Of a stretch of DNA of 15,135 bases, positions 1 to 6,626 are shown piece after piece; within the stretch, counting starts at the first letter, position 1; each line of letters opens with the position of its first letter. The DNA lies in the NCBI RefSeq assembly GCF_030150285.1, contig NZ_JASLGE010000015.1, positions 1-15,135 of the forward strand, given 5' to 3'. This DNA is from Pseudomonas sp. (GTDB lineage Bacteria; Pseudomonadota; Gammaproteobacteria; Pseudomonadales; Pseudomonadaceae). Below the pieces are notes generated by a model that was not told the origin of the DNA, did no database searches, and saw only the letters and a program-made list of their open reading frames with translations. The position numbers were made by a program, and so were the translations under genes.

Positions 1-673
1 CCAGCTGGGTCTGGAAGGCAAGCAAGTTGCTCAGTTCGCCAAGATCTTCGTAGGTCTGGCCAAACTGTTCAAGGATCACGATCTGGCCCTGCTGGAAGTG
101 AACCCGCTGGTTATCAAGACTGACGGCGACCTGCACTGCCTCGATGCAAAAATCAACATCGACGCAAACGCCATGTACCGTCAGCCCAAGCTGAAAACTT
201 TCCACGATCCGTCGCAAGACGATCCGCGCGAAGCGCACGCTGCCCAGTTCGAACTGAACTACGTAGCGCTGGAAGGCAACATCGGCTGCATGGTAAACGG
301 TGCCGGTCTGGCCATGGGTACCATGGACATCGTTAACCTGCACGGCGGCAAGCCAGCCAACTTCCTCGACGTAGGTGGCGGCGCAACTAAAGAACGCGTA
401 ACTGAAGCGTTCAAAATCATTCTGTCCGACAGCAATGTCGCGGCAGTACTGGTTAACATTTTCGGCGGCATCGTTCGTTGCGACATGATTGCTGAAGGCA
501 TCATCGGCGCAGTGAAAGAAGTCGGCGTGAAAATCCCGGTGGTTGTGCGCCTTGAAGGCAACAACGCTGAACTGGGCGCTAAAGTACTGGCAGACAGCGG
601 CCTGAACATCATCGCTGCTACCAGCTTGACCGACGCTGCTCAACAAGTTGTTAAAGCTGCGGAGGGCAAGTAA
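1..673 (+). CDS. sucC: Succinyl-CoA synthetase (ADP-forming) beta subunit, 3' part
   Basis: This is the C-terminal 223 residues of the beta subunit of succinyl-CoA synthetase, which with SucD interconverts succinyl-CoA and succinate with nucleoside triphosphate formation in the TCA cycle. The frame is open from base 2, so the 5' end lies outside the window. The piece aligns with residues 166-388 of the usual 388-residue protein, so the C-terminus is complete. Visible features are the end of the ATP-grasp domain, with the metal-binding Asn of EVNP (base 101 on) and Asp of LDAKI, followed by the CoA-ligase domain with FLDVGGGATKERV and VNIFGGIVRCD. The stop codon overlaps the sucD start (TAATG), which implies translational coupling. 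The GTG at base 98 is an internal valine codon, not a start. Confidence 0.97.
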   Translation, partial: QLGLEGKQVAQFAKIFVGLAKLFKDHDLALLEVNPLVIKTDGDLHCLDAKINIDANAMYRQPKLKTFHDPSQDDPREAHAAQFELNYVALEGNIGCMVNGAGLAMGTMDIVNLHGGKPANFLDVGGGATKERVTEAFKIILSDSNVAAVLVNIFGGIVRCDMIAEGIIGAVKEVGVKIPVVVRLEGNNAELGAKVLADSGLNIIAATSLTDAAQQVVKAAEGK

Positions 674-1554
674 TGAGCGTCCTGATCAATAAAGACACCA
701 AAGTTATCTGCCAGGGCATCACTGGTTCGCAAGGTAGCTTCCACACCCAGCAAGCCATCGAATACGGCACCAAGATGGTTGGCGGCGTAACCCCTGGCAA
801 AGGCGGCACCGAGCACTTGGGTCTGCCCGTGTTCAACACCGTGAAAGACGCTGTAGCAGCCACTGGCGCAACTGCCAGCGTGATCTACGTTCCGGCTCCT
901 TTCTGCAAGGACTCCATCCTGGAGGCAGCATTCGGCGGCATCAAGCTGATCGTTTGCATTACTGAAGGCATTCCTACCCTGGACATGCTGGATGCTAAAG
1001 TTAAGTGCGACGAACTGGGTGTTACCCTGATCGGCCCTAACTGCCCAGGCGTGATCACCCCGGGCGAGTGCAAGATCGGCATCATGCCGGGTCACATTCA
1101 CTTGCCAGGCAAAGTAGGCATCGTGTCGCGTTCCGGCACCCTGACTTACGAAGCTGTGAAGCAAACCACTGATGCCGGTTTTGGTCAGTCGACGTGCGTT
1201 GGTATCGGTGGTGACCCGATCCCTGGCTCGAACTTCATCGACATCCTGAAGCTGTTCCAGGAAGACCCGAAGACCGAAGCAATCGTGATGATCGGTGAGA
1301 TCGGCGGTTCGGCAGAAGAAGAAGCGGCTGCCTACATCAAGGCAAACGTGACCAAGCCAGTTGTTTCCTACATCGCTGGTGTGACTGCCCCTGCTGGCAA
1401 GCGCATGGGCCATGCTGGCGCAATCATCTCTGGCGGCAAGGGCACTGCAGACGAGAAGTTTGCTGCTCTGGAAGACGCAGGTGTTAAAACCGTGCGTTCG
1501 CTGGCAGATATCGGCAAGGCTCTCTCCGAGCTGACTGGCTGGGCTGTCAAATAA
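673..1554 (+). CDS. sucD: Succinyl-CoA synthetase alpha subunit
   Basis: This is the complete 293-residue alpha subunit, which binds CoA and carries the phosphohistidine intermediate. The N-terminal Rossmann-type CoA-binding domain begins with CQGITGSQGSFHTQ (residues 13-26). Cys124 lies in GPNCPGVITPGE. The active-site His247 lies in RMGHAGAIISGGKGTADEK, matching His246 of E. coli numbered without Met1. The length is typical of the family. The ATG overlaps the sucC stop by one base, and GGAGGG at 661-666, inside the end of sucC, is a strong ribosome binding site. It is the last gene of the suc operon in this window and is followed by a hairpin terminator. I see nothing unusual in it. Confidence 0.98.
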   Translation: MSVLINKDTKVICQGITGSQGSFHTQQAIEYGTKMVGGVTPGKGGTEHLGLPVFNTVKDAVAATGATASVIYVPAPFCKDSILEAAFGGIKLIVCITEGIPTLDMLDAKVKCDELGVTLIGPNCPGVITPGECKIGIMPGHIHLPGKVGIVSRSGTLTYEAVKQTTDAGFGQSTCVGIGGDPIPGSNFIDILKLFQEDPKTEAIVMIGEIGGSAEEEAAAYIKANVTKPVVSYIAGVTAPAGKRMGHAGAIISGGKGTADEKFAALEDAGVKTVRSLADIGKALSELTGWAVK

Positions 1555-1585
1555 GCTACGCGCTTAGCTGACTGCTACACCAGGC

Positions 1586-1614
1586 AAAGGCCACCTTAGG
1601 GTGGCCTTTGTGCG
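1586..1614 (+). terminator. Rho-independent terminator after sucD
   Basis: AAAGGCCACC (1586-1595) and GGTGGCCTTT (1600-1609) form a perfect 10-bp stem with a 4-base loop, 31 bases after the sucD stop. The T-tract is short and interrupted (TTTGTGCGTTTT), so termination may be incomplete. The position fits the end of the suc operon. Confidence 0.8.
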
Positions 1615-1634
1615 TTTTGGGCAACCCGAATATC

Positions 1635-1700
1635 TGTAGGAGCGAGCTTGCTCGCGATCTTTTGATCTTTTAAAAGATCGCGATCAAGCTCGCTCCTACA
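1635..1700. repeat. REP doublet (REPIN-like inverted pair)
   Basis: Two copies of a REP-type palindrome with the core TGTAGGAGCGAGCTTGCTCG face each other. The left copy runs from 1635 and the right copy ends at 1700, joined by GATCTTTTGATCTTTTAAAAGATC. TGTAGGAGCGAGCTTG at the left end is nearly the complement of CAAGCTCGCTCCTACA at the right end. Paired inverted REPs of this kind (REPINs) are spread in Pseudomonas genomes by RAYT transposases. Related copies occur in this window at 11578-11617 and 11878-11912. No RAYT gene is present here. Confidence 0.85.
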
Positions 1701-1977
1701 GTGATACGGGAATACTCATGTAGGAAAATCACACTGATTCATTTTTCGATGTCAACAAAGCGACAACTGCATGCGTTCATCGGACAGTCCGCTCTGTAAC
1801 AGTGCGTCACAGAAAAAAAATCGGTAGTCTTGCCGCCAAATCTGCGTTTCTGCGTTGGAGTCCCACAAGGAAGCCGCGCGCTAGACGGGTTGGACTCATA
1901 CAGACCAACAGCATTTCCCACATCCGCACGGGAAATTTCCCTTCTAAAATCCGATTCAGTAGTGTGGTAATTCTGTA
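1701..1977 (+). other. Non-coding leader region upstream of brnQ
   Basis: There is no convincing gene in these 277 bases. GAGTCC (1858-1863) can pair with GGACTC (1892-1897), and GCCG/CGGG are able to pair inside that loop, so a modest stem-loop is possible in a long transcript leader. A perfect palindrome lies at 1930-1941. A -10-like TAAAAT sits at 1945-1950 without a recognisable -35. The brnQ start has only a weak ribosome binding site (AGTGTGG at 1961-1967). A 25-codon frame from TTG at 1890 to TAA at 1970 exists but is poorly supported. Confidence 0.4.
1930..1941. promoter_or_regulatory. Perfect palindrome, possible operator for brnQ
   Basis: GGGAAATTTCCC is a perfect 12-bp palindrome 36 bases upstream of the brnQ start. 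It lies just upstream of a TAAAAT -10-like element, and an extra half-site ATTTCCC lies at 1913-1919. The position fits a repressor site covering a promoter. The binding protein is unknown to me, and chance occurrence is not excluded. Confidence 0.35.
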
Positions 1978-3291
1978 ATGAAAGTATTGAAAGGCCAGGA
2001 CATCCTGGCACTTGGTTTTATGACGTTTGCTCTGTTCGTTGGTGCCGGCAACATCATTTTTCCGCCAATCGTTGGTTTGCAGGCTGGACCGAATGTTTGG
2101 GTCGCCGCACTGGGCTTCTTGATTACTGCCGTAGGCCTGCCGGTCATCACTGTTGTCGCACTGGCCAAAGTGGGCGGTGGTATGGATGCGCTTAGCAGCC
2201 CTATCGGCAAAATAGCGGGCGGCTTGCTTGCAGCGGTTGCTTACCTGGCGGTGGGGCCATTGTTCGCTACCCCACGTACAGCCACCGTATCGTTCGAAGT
2301 AGGTTTGGCACCGCTGACCGGTGAAAGTCCGCTGGCGCTCTTTCTGTACAGCTCAGTGTACTTCCTGATCGTGTTTTTCGTGTCGTTGTACCCAGGCCGC
2401 TTGCTGGACACTGTTGGCCGGTTTTTAGCGCCGTTGAAAATTATCGCTTTGGCCATTTTGGGCATTGCCGCATTTGCCTTGCCTGCCGGTGATATTGGTG
2501 TCGCTACCCCCGAGTATGTGTCGTCACCGTTCTCTCAGGGTTTTATCAATGGTTACTTGACGATGGATACCCTGGGCGCGCTGGTGTTCGGTATCGTCAT
2601 CGTTAACGCGATCCGCTCCCGTGGTGTGGAGTCGCCGAAACTGATTACCCGCTATGCCATTATTGCGGGGTTGATAGCCGGTGTGGGCCTGGCGCTGGTT
2701 TACGTCAGCCTGTTCCGTCTGGGCTCAGGTAGCCATGAAGTGGCGGCGGGCGCGACCAATGGTGCCGCGGTACTTCACGCTTATGTACAGCATACCTTTG
2801 GCTCGCTCGGAAGTGGCTTTCTCGCCGTGCTGATCGCCTTGGCTTGTCTGGTGACGGCCGTCGGCCTGACCTGCGCATGTGCCGAGTATTTCAGCAAGGT
2901 GTTACCACTGTCCTACAGGGCGCTGGTGGTCATTCTTGCCGTGTTCTCGTTGGTTGTGTCCAACCTCGGCTTGACCAAGCTGATCGCCTTCTCAATTCCG
3001 CTGCTGACGGCCATCTACCCGCCGTGCATCGTGTTGGTCGCGTTGAGCTTCTGCAAAGGCCTGTGGCATGCCCAGACGCGCATCGTTGGCCCGGTCATGC
3101 TGGTATCGCTGATTTTCGGTACGATTGATGCACTTAAGGGAGCTGGTCTGGCGGACTGGATTCCCGCTCAATTGGCGAACATGCCGTTTAGCGACCAGGG
3201 CTTGGCGTGGTTGGTGCCTTGCCTCGTGACCCTGTTGGGTGCTGTGATTTGCGACCGTTTGCTGGGTAAGCGCCAAGAAGCACTTGCTTGA
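1978..3291 (+). CDS. brnQ: Branched-chain amino acid:Na+ symporter
   Basis: This 437-residue inner-membrane carrier takes up leucine, isoleucine and valine by ion symport (LIVCS family; the P. aeruginosa members are called BraB and BraZ). It is hydrophobic throughout, with about 12 predicted membrane segments. It carries the family signatures GFMTFALFVGAGNIIFPP (13-30), ITAVGLPVITVVALAKVGGG (about 49-68), PLFATPRTATVSFEVG (94-109) and GYLTMDTLGALVFGIVIVNA in the middle. The length is close to E. coli BrnQ (439). The ATG at 1978 starts right before the conserved first helix, although its ribosome binding site is weak. It appears monocistronic, with a long leader containing a palindrome and a strong terminator behind it. 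Whether it corresponds to BraB or BraZ cannot be decided here. Confidence 0.95.
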   Translation: MKVLKGQDILALGFMTFALFVGAGNIIFPPIVGLQAGPNVWVAALGFLITAVGLPVITVVALAKVGGGMDALSSPIGKIAGGLLAAVAYLAVGPLFATPRTATVSFEVGLAPLTGESPLALFLYSSVYFLIVFFVSLYPGRLLDTVGRFLAPLKIIALAILGIAAFALPAGDIGVATPEYVSSPFSQGFINGYLTMDTLGALVFGIVIVNAIRSRGVESPKLITRYAIIAGLIAGVGLALVYVSLFRLGSGSHEVAAGATNGAAVLHAYVQHTFGSLGSGFLAVLIALACLVTAVGLTCACAEYFSKVLPLSYRALVVILAVFSLVVSNLGLTKLIAFSIPLLTAIYPPCIVLVALSFCKGLWHAQTRIVGPVMLVSLIFGTIDALKGAGLADWIPAQLANMPFSDQGLAWLVPCLVTLLGAVICDRLLGKRQEALA

Positions 3292-3327
3292 GTGTTCAAC
3301 TCGCCAAAAGCGTAGGTTGAAGCCATT

Positions 3328-3364
3328 AAAAAGCCCTGTATCGATGAGATACAGGGCTTTTTTT
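3328..3364. terminator. Bidirectional terminator between brnQ and the lipoprotein gene
   Basis: AAAAAGCCCTGTATC (3328-3342) pairs perfectly with GATACAGGGCTTTTT (3348-3362) around a 5-base loop. T-tracts are present in both directions, so it can end brnQ transcripts and those of the converging lipoprotein gene that stops at 3386. Confidence 0.95.
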
Positions 3365-3385
3365 GTACGCGCTGCCAATACCGGA

Positions 3386-3646
3386 TTATTTGCTTTCCGG
3401 TGTTGGCTCAGGAGCTGTTTCAGCCGCTTCTTTTGCGGCGGCAGCGTCAGATTCAGCCTGGGCTTTTGCCGCTTCTGTGTTCTCTTTGGCGGCTTCGTTT
3501 ACTTTGTCTTGTGCTTCAGACATTTTTTCCTGGGCCTGCTCGGAGTGCTGAGCAGCGTCTTGGGCCTTTTCTTCGGATTTTTTGTCGCAGGCAGCGAGGC
3601 CAAGCGAGGCAGTCAACATCAAGGCAACAGCAATAGTATTTCGCAT
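3386..3646 (-). CDS. Small Ala/Glu/Lys-rich lipoprotein, function unknown
   Basis: An 86-residue predicted lipoprotein. The signal peptide (MRNTIAVALMLTASLGLAAC) ends in the lipobox LAAC with Cys20 as the lipidated residue. The mature part, D21 to K86, is almost only Ala, Glu, Lys, Gln, Asp and Ser with spaced alanines, so it should be a long helix or coiled coil. A proline-rich tail (about residues 77-84) precedes a C-terminal Lys. Asp follows the lipidated Cys; in E. coli this holds lipoproteins in the inner membrane, but the Pseudomonas rule differs. The start at 3646 is chosen because AAGGAG (3657-3662) precedes it by 10 bases and the signal peptide begins there; the frame also stays open upstream to 3742. 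In size and style it resembles OprI/Lpp-like helical lipoproteins, but I do not recognise the sequence as OprI. It is divergent from htpG and has its own AlgU-like promoter. Confidence 0.85.
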   Translation of the reverse strand: MRNTIAVALMLTASLGLAACDKKSEEKAQDAAQHSEQAQEKMSEAQDKVNEAAKENTEAAKAQAESDAAAAKEAAETAPEPTPESK

Positions 3647-3682
3647 GAAAGTGTTTCTCCTTATGAGTGTCTCTACGGGGCG

Positions 3683-3711
3683 TTTGAGCGCAGGCCGCTC
3701 GCTTAAGTTCC
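3683..3711 (-). promoter_or_regulatory. Predicted AlgU (sigma-E type) promoter of the lipoprotein gene
   Basis: Read on the minus strand, GGAACTT (3711-3705) is followed after 17 bases by TCAAA (3687-3683). This fits the envelope-stress sigma factor pattern GGAACTT-N15-19-TCnnA for RpoE/AlgU. Transcription would start near 3677, about 30 bases before the ATG, leaving room for the AAGGAG site. Control of an envelope lipoprotein by AlgU makes biological sense. This is assigned from the motif only. Confidence 0.65.
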
Positions 3712-3784
3712 ATGTCCTGACATATATAAGTACCTCCGGCACATGACTTCAGCCTGTTAAAAAAGACGGGTGAATTCATCAGGC

Positions 3785-3812
3785 CTTGAAATCCTGGCCT
3801 TAGCCCCCAACT
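3785..3812 (+). promoter_or_regulatory. Predicted sigma-32 (RpoH) promoter of htpG
   Basis: CTTGAAA (3785-3791) is a perfect -35 for the heat-shock sigma factor. After 13 bases, CCCCAACT (3805-3812) matches the -10 consensus CCCCATNT at all but one base. Transcription would start near 3819, giving a leader of about 60 bases before the htpG ATG at 3879. htpG is a known RpoH regulon gene, which supports the assignment. I see no strong thermometer-like pairing of the GGAG site in the leader. Confidence 0.8.
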
Positions 3813-3878
3813 TTCATGACATCTCGCCGCCAACCCTCTCGGGCGTGGTTTATGCCATCCAATCGGAGTTTGATAACA

Positions 3879-5783
3879 ATGAGCGTGGAAACTCAAAAAG
3901 AAACCCTGGGCTTCCAGACCGAGGTCAAGCAACTGCTGCACCTCATGATCCATTCGCTGTACTCCAACAAGGAAATCTTCCTTCGCGAACTGATCTCGAA
4001 CGCCTCTGACGCTGTCGACAAATTACGTTTTGAAGCACTGTCCAAGCCTGAACTGCTGGAAGGCGGTGCCGAGCTTAAAATCCGTGTGAGCTTCGACAAG
4101 GCGGCTAACACCGTCACCCTTGAAGACAACGGCATCGGCATGAGCCGTGATGACGTGATTACCCACTTGGGGACGATCGCGAAATCGGGCACCGCTGATT
4201 TCATGAAAAACCTGTCGGGCGATCAGAAAAAAGATTCACACCTGATCGGTCAATTTGGCGTGGGTTTCTACTCGGCCTTTATCGTTGCCGACAAAGTGGA
4301 CGTTTACAGTCGTCGTGCCGGTACGCCTGCAAGCGAAGGTGTGCACTGGTCTTCCAAAGGCGAAGGCGAGTTTGAAGTTGAAAACGTCGAGAAAGCGGAG
4401 CGCGGCACCAAGATTGTGTTGCACTTGAAAGCTGGCGACGATGAGTTTGCGGATGGTTGGCGTCTGCGCAATATCATTAAAAAGTACTCTGACCACATCG
4501 CCTTGCCGATTGAGCTGCCTAAAGAGCAGGCCGCAGCCGAAGGTGAAGAAGCACCGGCACTGGAATGGGAAACCGTTAACCGCGCCAGCGCTCTGTGGAC
4601 CCGTCCTCGCACTGAAGTGAGCGACGAGGAATACCAAGAGTTCTATAAGCACATCGCTCATGACTACGAAAATCCATTGGCCTGGAGCCACAACAAGGTT
4701 GAAGGCAAGCTGGAATACAGCTCACTGCTTTATGTACCGGCTCGTGCCCCGTTTGATCTGTACCAGCGTGAAGCGCCTAAAGGCCTGAAACTGTACGTGC
4801 AGCGTGTATTCGTGATGGATCAGGCTGAGTCGTTCCTGCCGTTGTACCTGCGTTTTATCAAGGGTGTAATCGACTCCAATGACCTATCGCTGAACGTATC
4901 GCGGGAAATCCTGCAGAAAGATCCGATCATCGACTCCATGAAGTCGGCTCTGACCAAGCGTGTGTTGGACATGCTAGAGAAACTGGCGAAGAACGAGCCT
5001 GAGAAATATCAGGGGTTCTGGAAGAACTTTGGCCAGGTGATGAAAGAAGGGCCTGCTGAAGATTTTGCCAACAAGGAAAAAATCGCTGGCCTGCTGCGTT
5101 TTGCGTCAACCAACGGCGACGATGGCGAGCAAAATGTTTCGCTGACTGAGTATCTGGCCCGCGCCAAGGAAGGTCAGGACAAGATCTACTATCTCACTGG
5201 CGAAACCTATGCGCAGGTTAAAAACAGCCCGCACCTGGAAGTCTTCCGCAAGAAAGGCATCGAAGTGCTGCTGCTGACTGACCGCATCGATGAGTGGCTG
5301 ATGAGCTACCTCAGCGAGTTCGATGGCAAAACTTTTGTTGATGTGGCGCGTGGTGATCTCGACCTGGGCAACCTTGATTCGGAAGAAGACAAGAAGGCTG
5401 CTGAAGAAGTCGCCAAGGCCAAAGAAGGTCTGGTTGAACGTATCAAGTCTGCGCTGGGTGAAAGCGTCAGCGAAGTACGTGTCTCGCACCGTCTGACCGA
5501 CTCGCCAGCCATTCTGGCGATTGGTGAACAAGATCTGGGCCTGCAAATGCGCCAGATTCTGGAAGCCAGCGGTCAAAAAGTGCCGGACTCCAAGCCAATC
5601 TTCGAATTCAACCCGGCTCACCCGCTGATCGAAAAACTGGATGCGGAGCAAAGCGAAGAGCGTTTTGACGACCTGTCGCACATCCTCTTTGATCAGGCTG
5701 CGCTGGCAGCCGGTGACAGCTTGAAAGACCCAGCGGCCTATGTCCGTCGTCTAAACAAATTGTTAGTAGAGTTGTCGGTCTAA
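3879..5783 (+). CDS. htpG: Molecular chaperone HtpG (bacterial Hsp90)
   Basis: A 634-residue cytosolic Hsp90 chaperone, an ATP-driven dimer that remodels client proteins together with the DnaK system. The N-terminal GHKL ATPase domain shows LRELISNASDA with catalytic Glu37 and Asn41, DNGIGM (83-88), GTIAKSGT (about 98-105) and the lid/nucleotide motif GQFGVGFYS (124-132). The middle domain includes LYVQRVFVMD and SLNVSREILQ, and the C-terminal dimerisation domain ends without the eukaryotic MEEVD tail, as expected for bacteria. The ATG at 3879 is preferred over the in-frame ATG at 3816: it has GGAG at 3865-3868, gives the usual N-terminus (ETLGFQTEVKQ), and 3816 would lie upstream of the predicted heat-shock transcription start. 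It is followed by a strong terminator. Confidence 0.98.
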   Translation: MSVETQKETLGFQTEVKQLLHLMIHSLYSNKEIFLRELISNASDAVDKLRFEALSKPELLEGGAELKIRVSFDKAANTVTLEDNGIGMSRDDVITHLGTIAKSGTADFMKNLSGDQKKDSHLIGQFGVGFYSAFIVADKVDVYSRRAGTPASEGVHWSSKGEGEFEVENVEKAERGTKIVLHLKAGDDEFADGWRLRNIIKKYSDHIALPIELPKEQAAAEGEEAPALEWETVNRASALWTRPRTEVSDEEYQEFYKHIAHDYENPLAWSHNKVEGKLEYSSLLYVPARAPFDLYQREAPKGLKLYVQRVFVMDQAESFLPLYLRFIKGVIDSNDLSLNVSREILQKDPIIDSMKSALTKRVLDMLEKLAKNEPEKYQGFWKNFGQVMKEGPAEDFANKEKIAGLLRFASTNGDDGEQNVSLTEYLARAKEGQDKIYYLTGETYAQVKNSPHLEVFRKKGIEVLLLTDRIDEWLMSYLSEFDGKTFVDVARGDLDLGNLDSEEDKKAAEEVAKAKEGLVERIKSALGESVSEVRVSHRLTDSPAILAIGEQDLGLQMRQILEASGQKVPDSKPIFEFNPAHPLIEKLDAEQSEERFDDLSHILFDQAALAAGDSLKDPAAYVRRLNKLLVELSV

Positions 5784-5792
5784 CCGCGCTAT

Positions 5793-5819
5793 AAAAACCC
5801 GCTTCGGCGGGTTTTTTTT
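5793..5819 (+). terminator. Rho-independent terminator after htpG
   Basis: AAAAACCCGC (5793-5802), a TTCG loop and GCGGGTTTTT (5807-5816) form a perfect stem-loop ending in an 8-base T run (5812-5819), starting 10 bases after the htpG stop. The next gene begins only 23 bases beyond it. Confidence 0.93.
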
Positions 5820-5842
5820 CGTTTCGAATTCAGGAGTTTTAC

Positions 5843-6571
5843 ATGGAACCCATCACCGTCATGTCTGTGGTCTATCGCATCGATGACCAGCCTTTTGAAG
5901 CTCGCTTGGCCTTTGACCCCAGCCGTGAAGATCCGCTCCCGGGCTTGCTGATGGCACCTAACTGGATGGGCATTGGTGCAGGTGCTGAAGAGATCGCCAA
6001 GTCAGTGGCTGAACAGGGCTATGTGGTCTTGATCGCTGACTTGTATGGGCAAGGCAGTCGTCCCACCAATGCCGACCAGGCGGGGGCGGCGATGATGCCC
6101 TTGAAAAATGACCGGGCCTTGTTGCGCAAGCGCATGTGGGCAGCTTATGACGTGCTGAAAAATCAGGAGCAGGCCAAGGTTGATCCCAATAAGCTGGCGA
6201 CCTTCGGTTTTTGTTTCGGCGGGTGCTGTTCGCTGGAGTTGGCGCGCAGCGGTGCGCCATTGAAAGCGGCGGTGTCTTTCCACGGCACGCTCGATACACC
6301 TAACCCGGTTGATGCTCAGAGCATCAAGGGCTCGGTGCTGGTGCTACACGGCGCTTCCGATCCCTTGGTGGGCAAGGATCAGTTACCAGCGTTTGAAGAC
6401 GAGATGAATGCGGCCGGTATCGATTGGCAACTGATCAGTTATGGCGGTGCAGTGCATTCTTTCACTGACCCGCATGCCAATGTGCCGGGCAAAATGATGT
6501 ACGACGAAAAAACCGCTAACCGTGCGTTTACCGCCATGCACAACTTGCTGGATGAAGTGTTCAGAGACTGA
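5843..6571 (+). CDS. Dienelactone hydrolase family protein
   Basis: A 242-residue alpha/beta hydrolase of the dienelactone hydrolase (carboxymethylenebutenolidase-like) family, probably cytosolic since there is no signal peptide. The catalytic triad is visible: nucleophile Cys124 in GFCFGG, Asp173 in HGASDPLV, and His205 in GGAVHSFTDP. APNWMG (38-43) near the N-terminus is typical of the general family branch rather than of the chlorocatechol pathway enzymes. The ATG at 5843 has GGAG at 5833-5836. It lies in the same direction as htpG with the terminator in between and no room for a normal promoter downstream of that terminator. No aromatic degradation genes are nearby, so the natural substrate is unknown and a role in muconolactone-type degradation is not implied. 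Confidence 0.9.
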   Translation: MEPITVMSVVYRIDDQPFEARLAFDPSREDPLPGLLMAPNWMGIGAGAEEIAKSVAEQGYVVLIADLYGQGSRPTNADQAGAAMMPLKNDRALLRKRMWAAYDVLKNQEQAKVDPNKLATFGFCFGGCCSLELARSGAPLKAAVSFHGTLDTPNPVDAQSIKGSVLVLHGASDPLVGKDQLPAFEDEMNAAGIDWQLISYGGAVHSFTDPHANVPGKMMYDEKTANRAFTAMHNLLDEVFRD

Positions 6572-6588
6572 GGGGCTGCAGCAGCCTT

Positions 6589-6626
6589 CACCCGCCCTCT
6601 CGGGAGAGGACGGGGGAGGGTGTTTT
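6589..6626. terminator. Hairpin between convergent DLH-family and trhP genes
   Basis: CACCC (6589-6593) pairs with GGGTG (6618-6622) and CCTCTC (6596-6601) pairs with GAGAGG (6604-6609) inside it; TTTT follows on the plus strand. It sits exactly between the two convergent stops and probably ends the plus-strand transcript. The inner CCCTCTC/GAGAGG element also resembles a common Pseudomonas intergenic repeat. Confidence 0.5.

Noticed and set aside
640..1413. A 257-codon open frame on the minus strand opposite sucD
   Set aside because: It lies fully antisense to the conserved sucD gene, has no family resemblance, and is explained by codon bias.
1890..1970. Small leader-peptide frame before brnQ
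   Set aside because: It needs a TTG start with a poorly spaced ribosome binding site and has only a few branched-chain codons, so it is not listed as a gene.
3284..3706. A 140-codon plus-strand frame across the lipoprotein gene
   Set aside because: Its Phe/Cys-rich translation is the antisense reading of the Ala/Glu/Lys-rich lipoprotein, and it crosses a strong terminator.
3816..3878. Longer HtpG start at 3816
   Set aside because: It lies upstream of the predicted heat-shock transcription start, lacks a ribosome binding site, and adds residues not found in the family.
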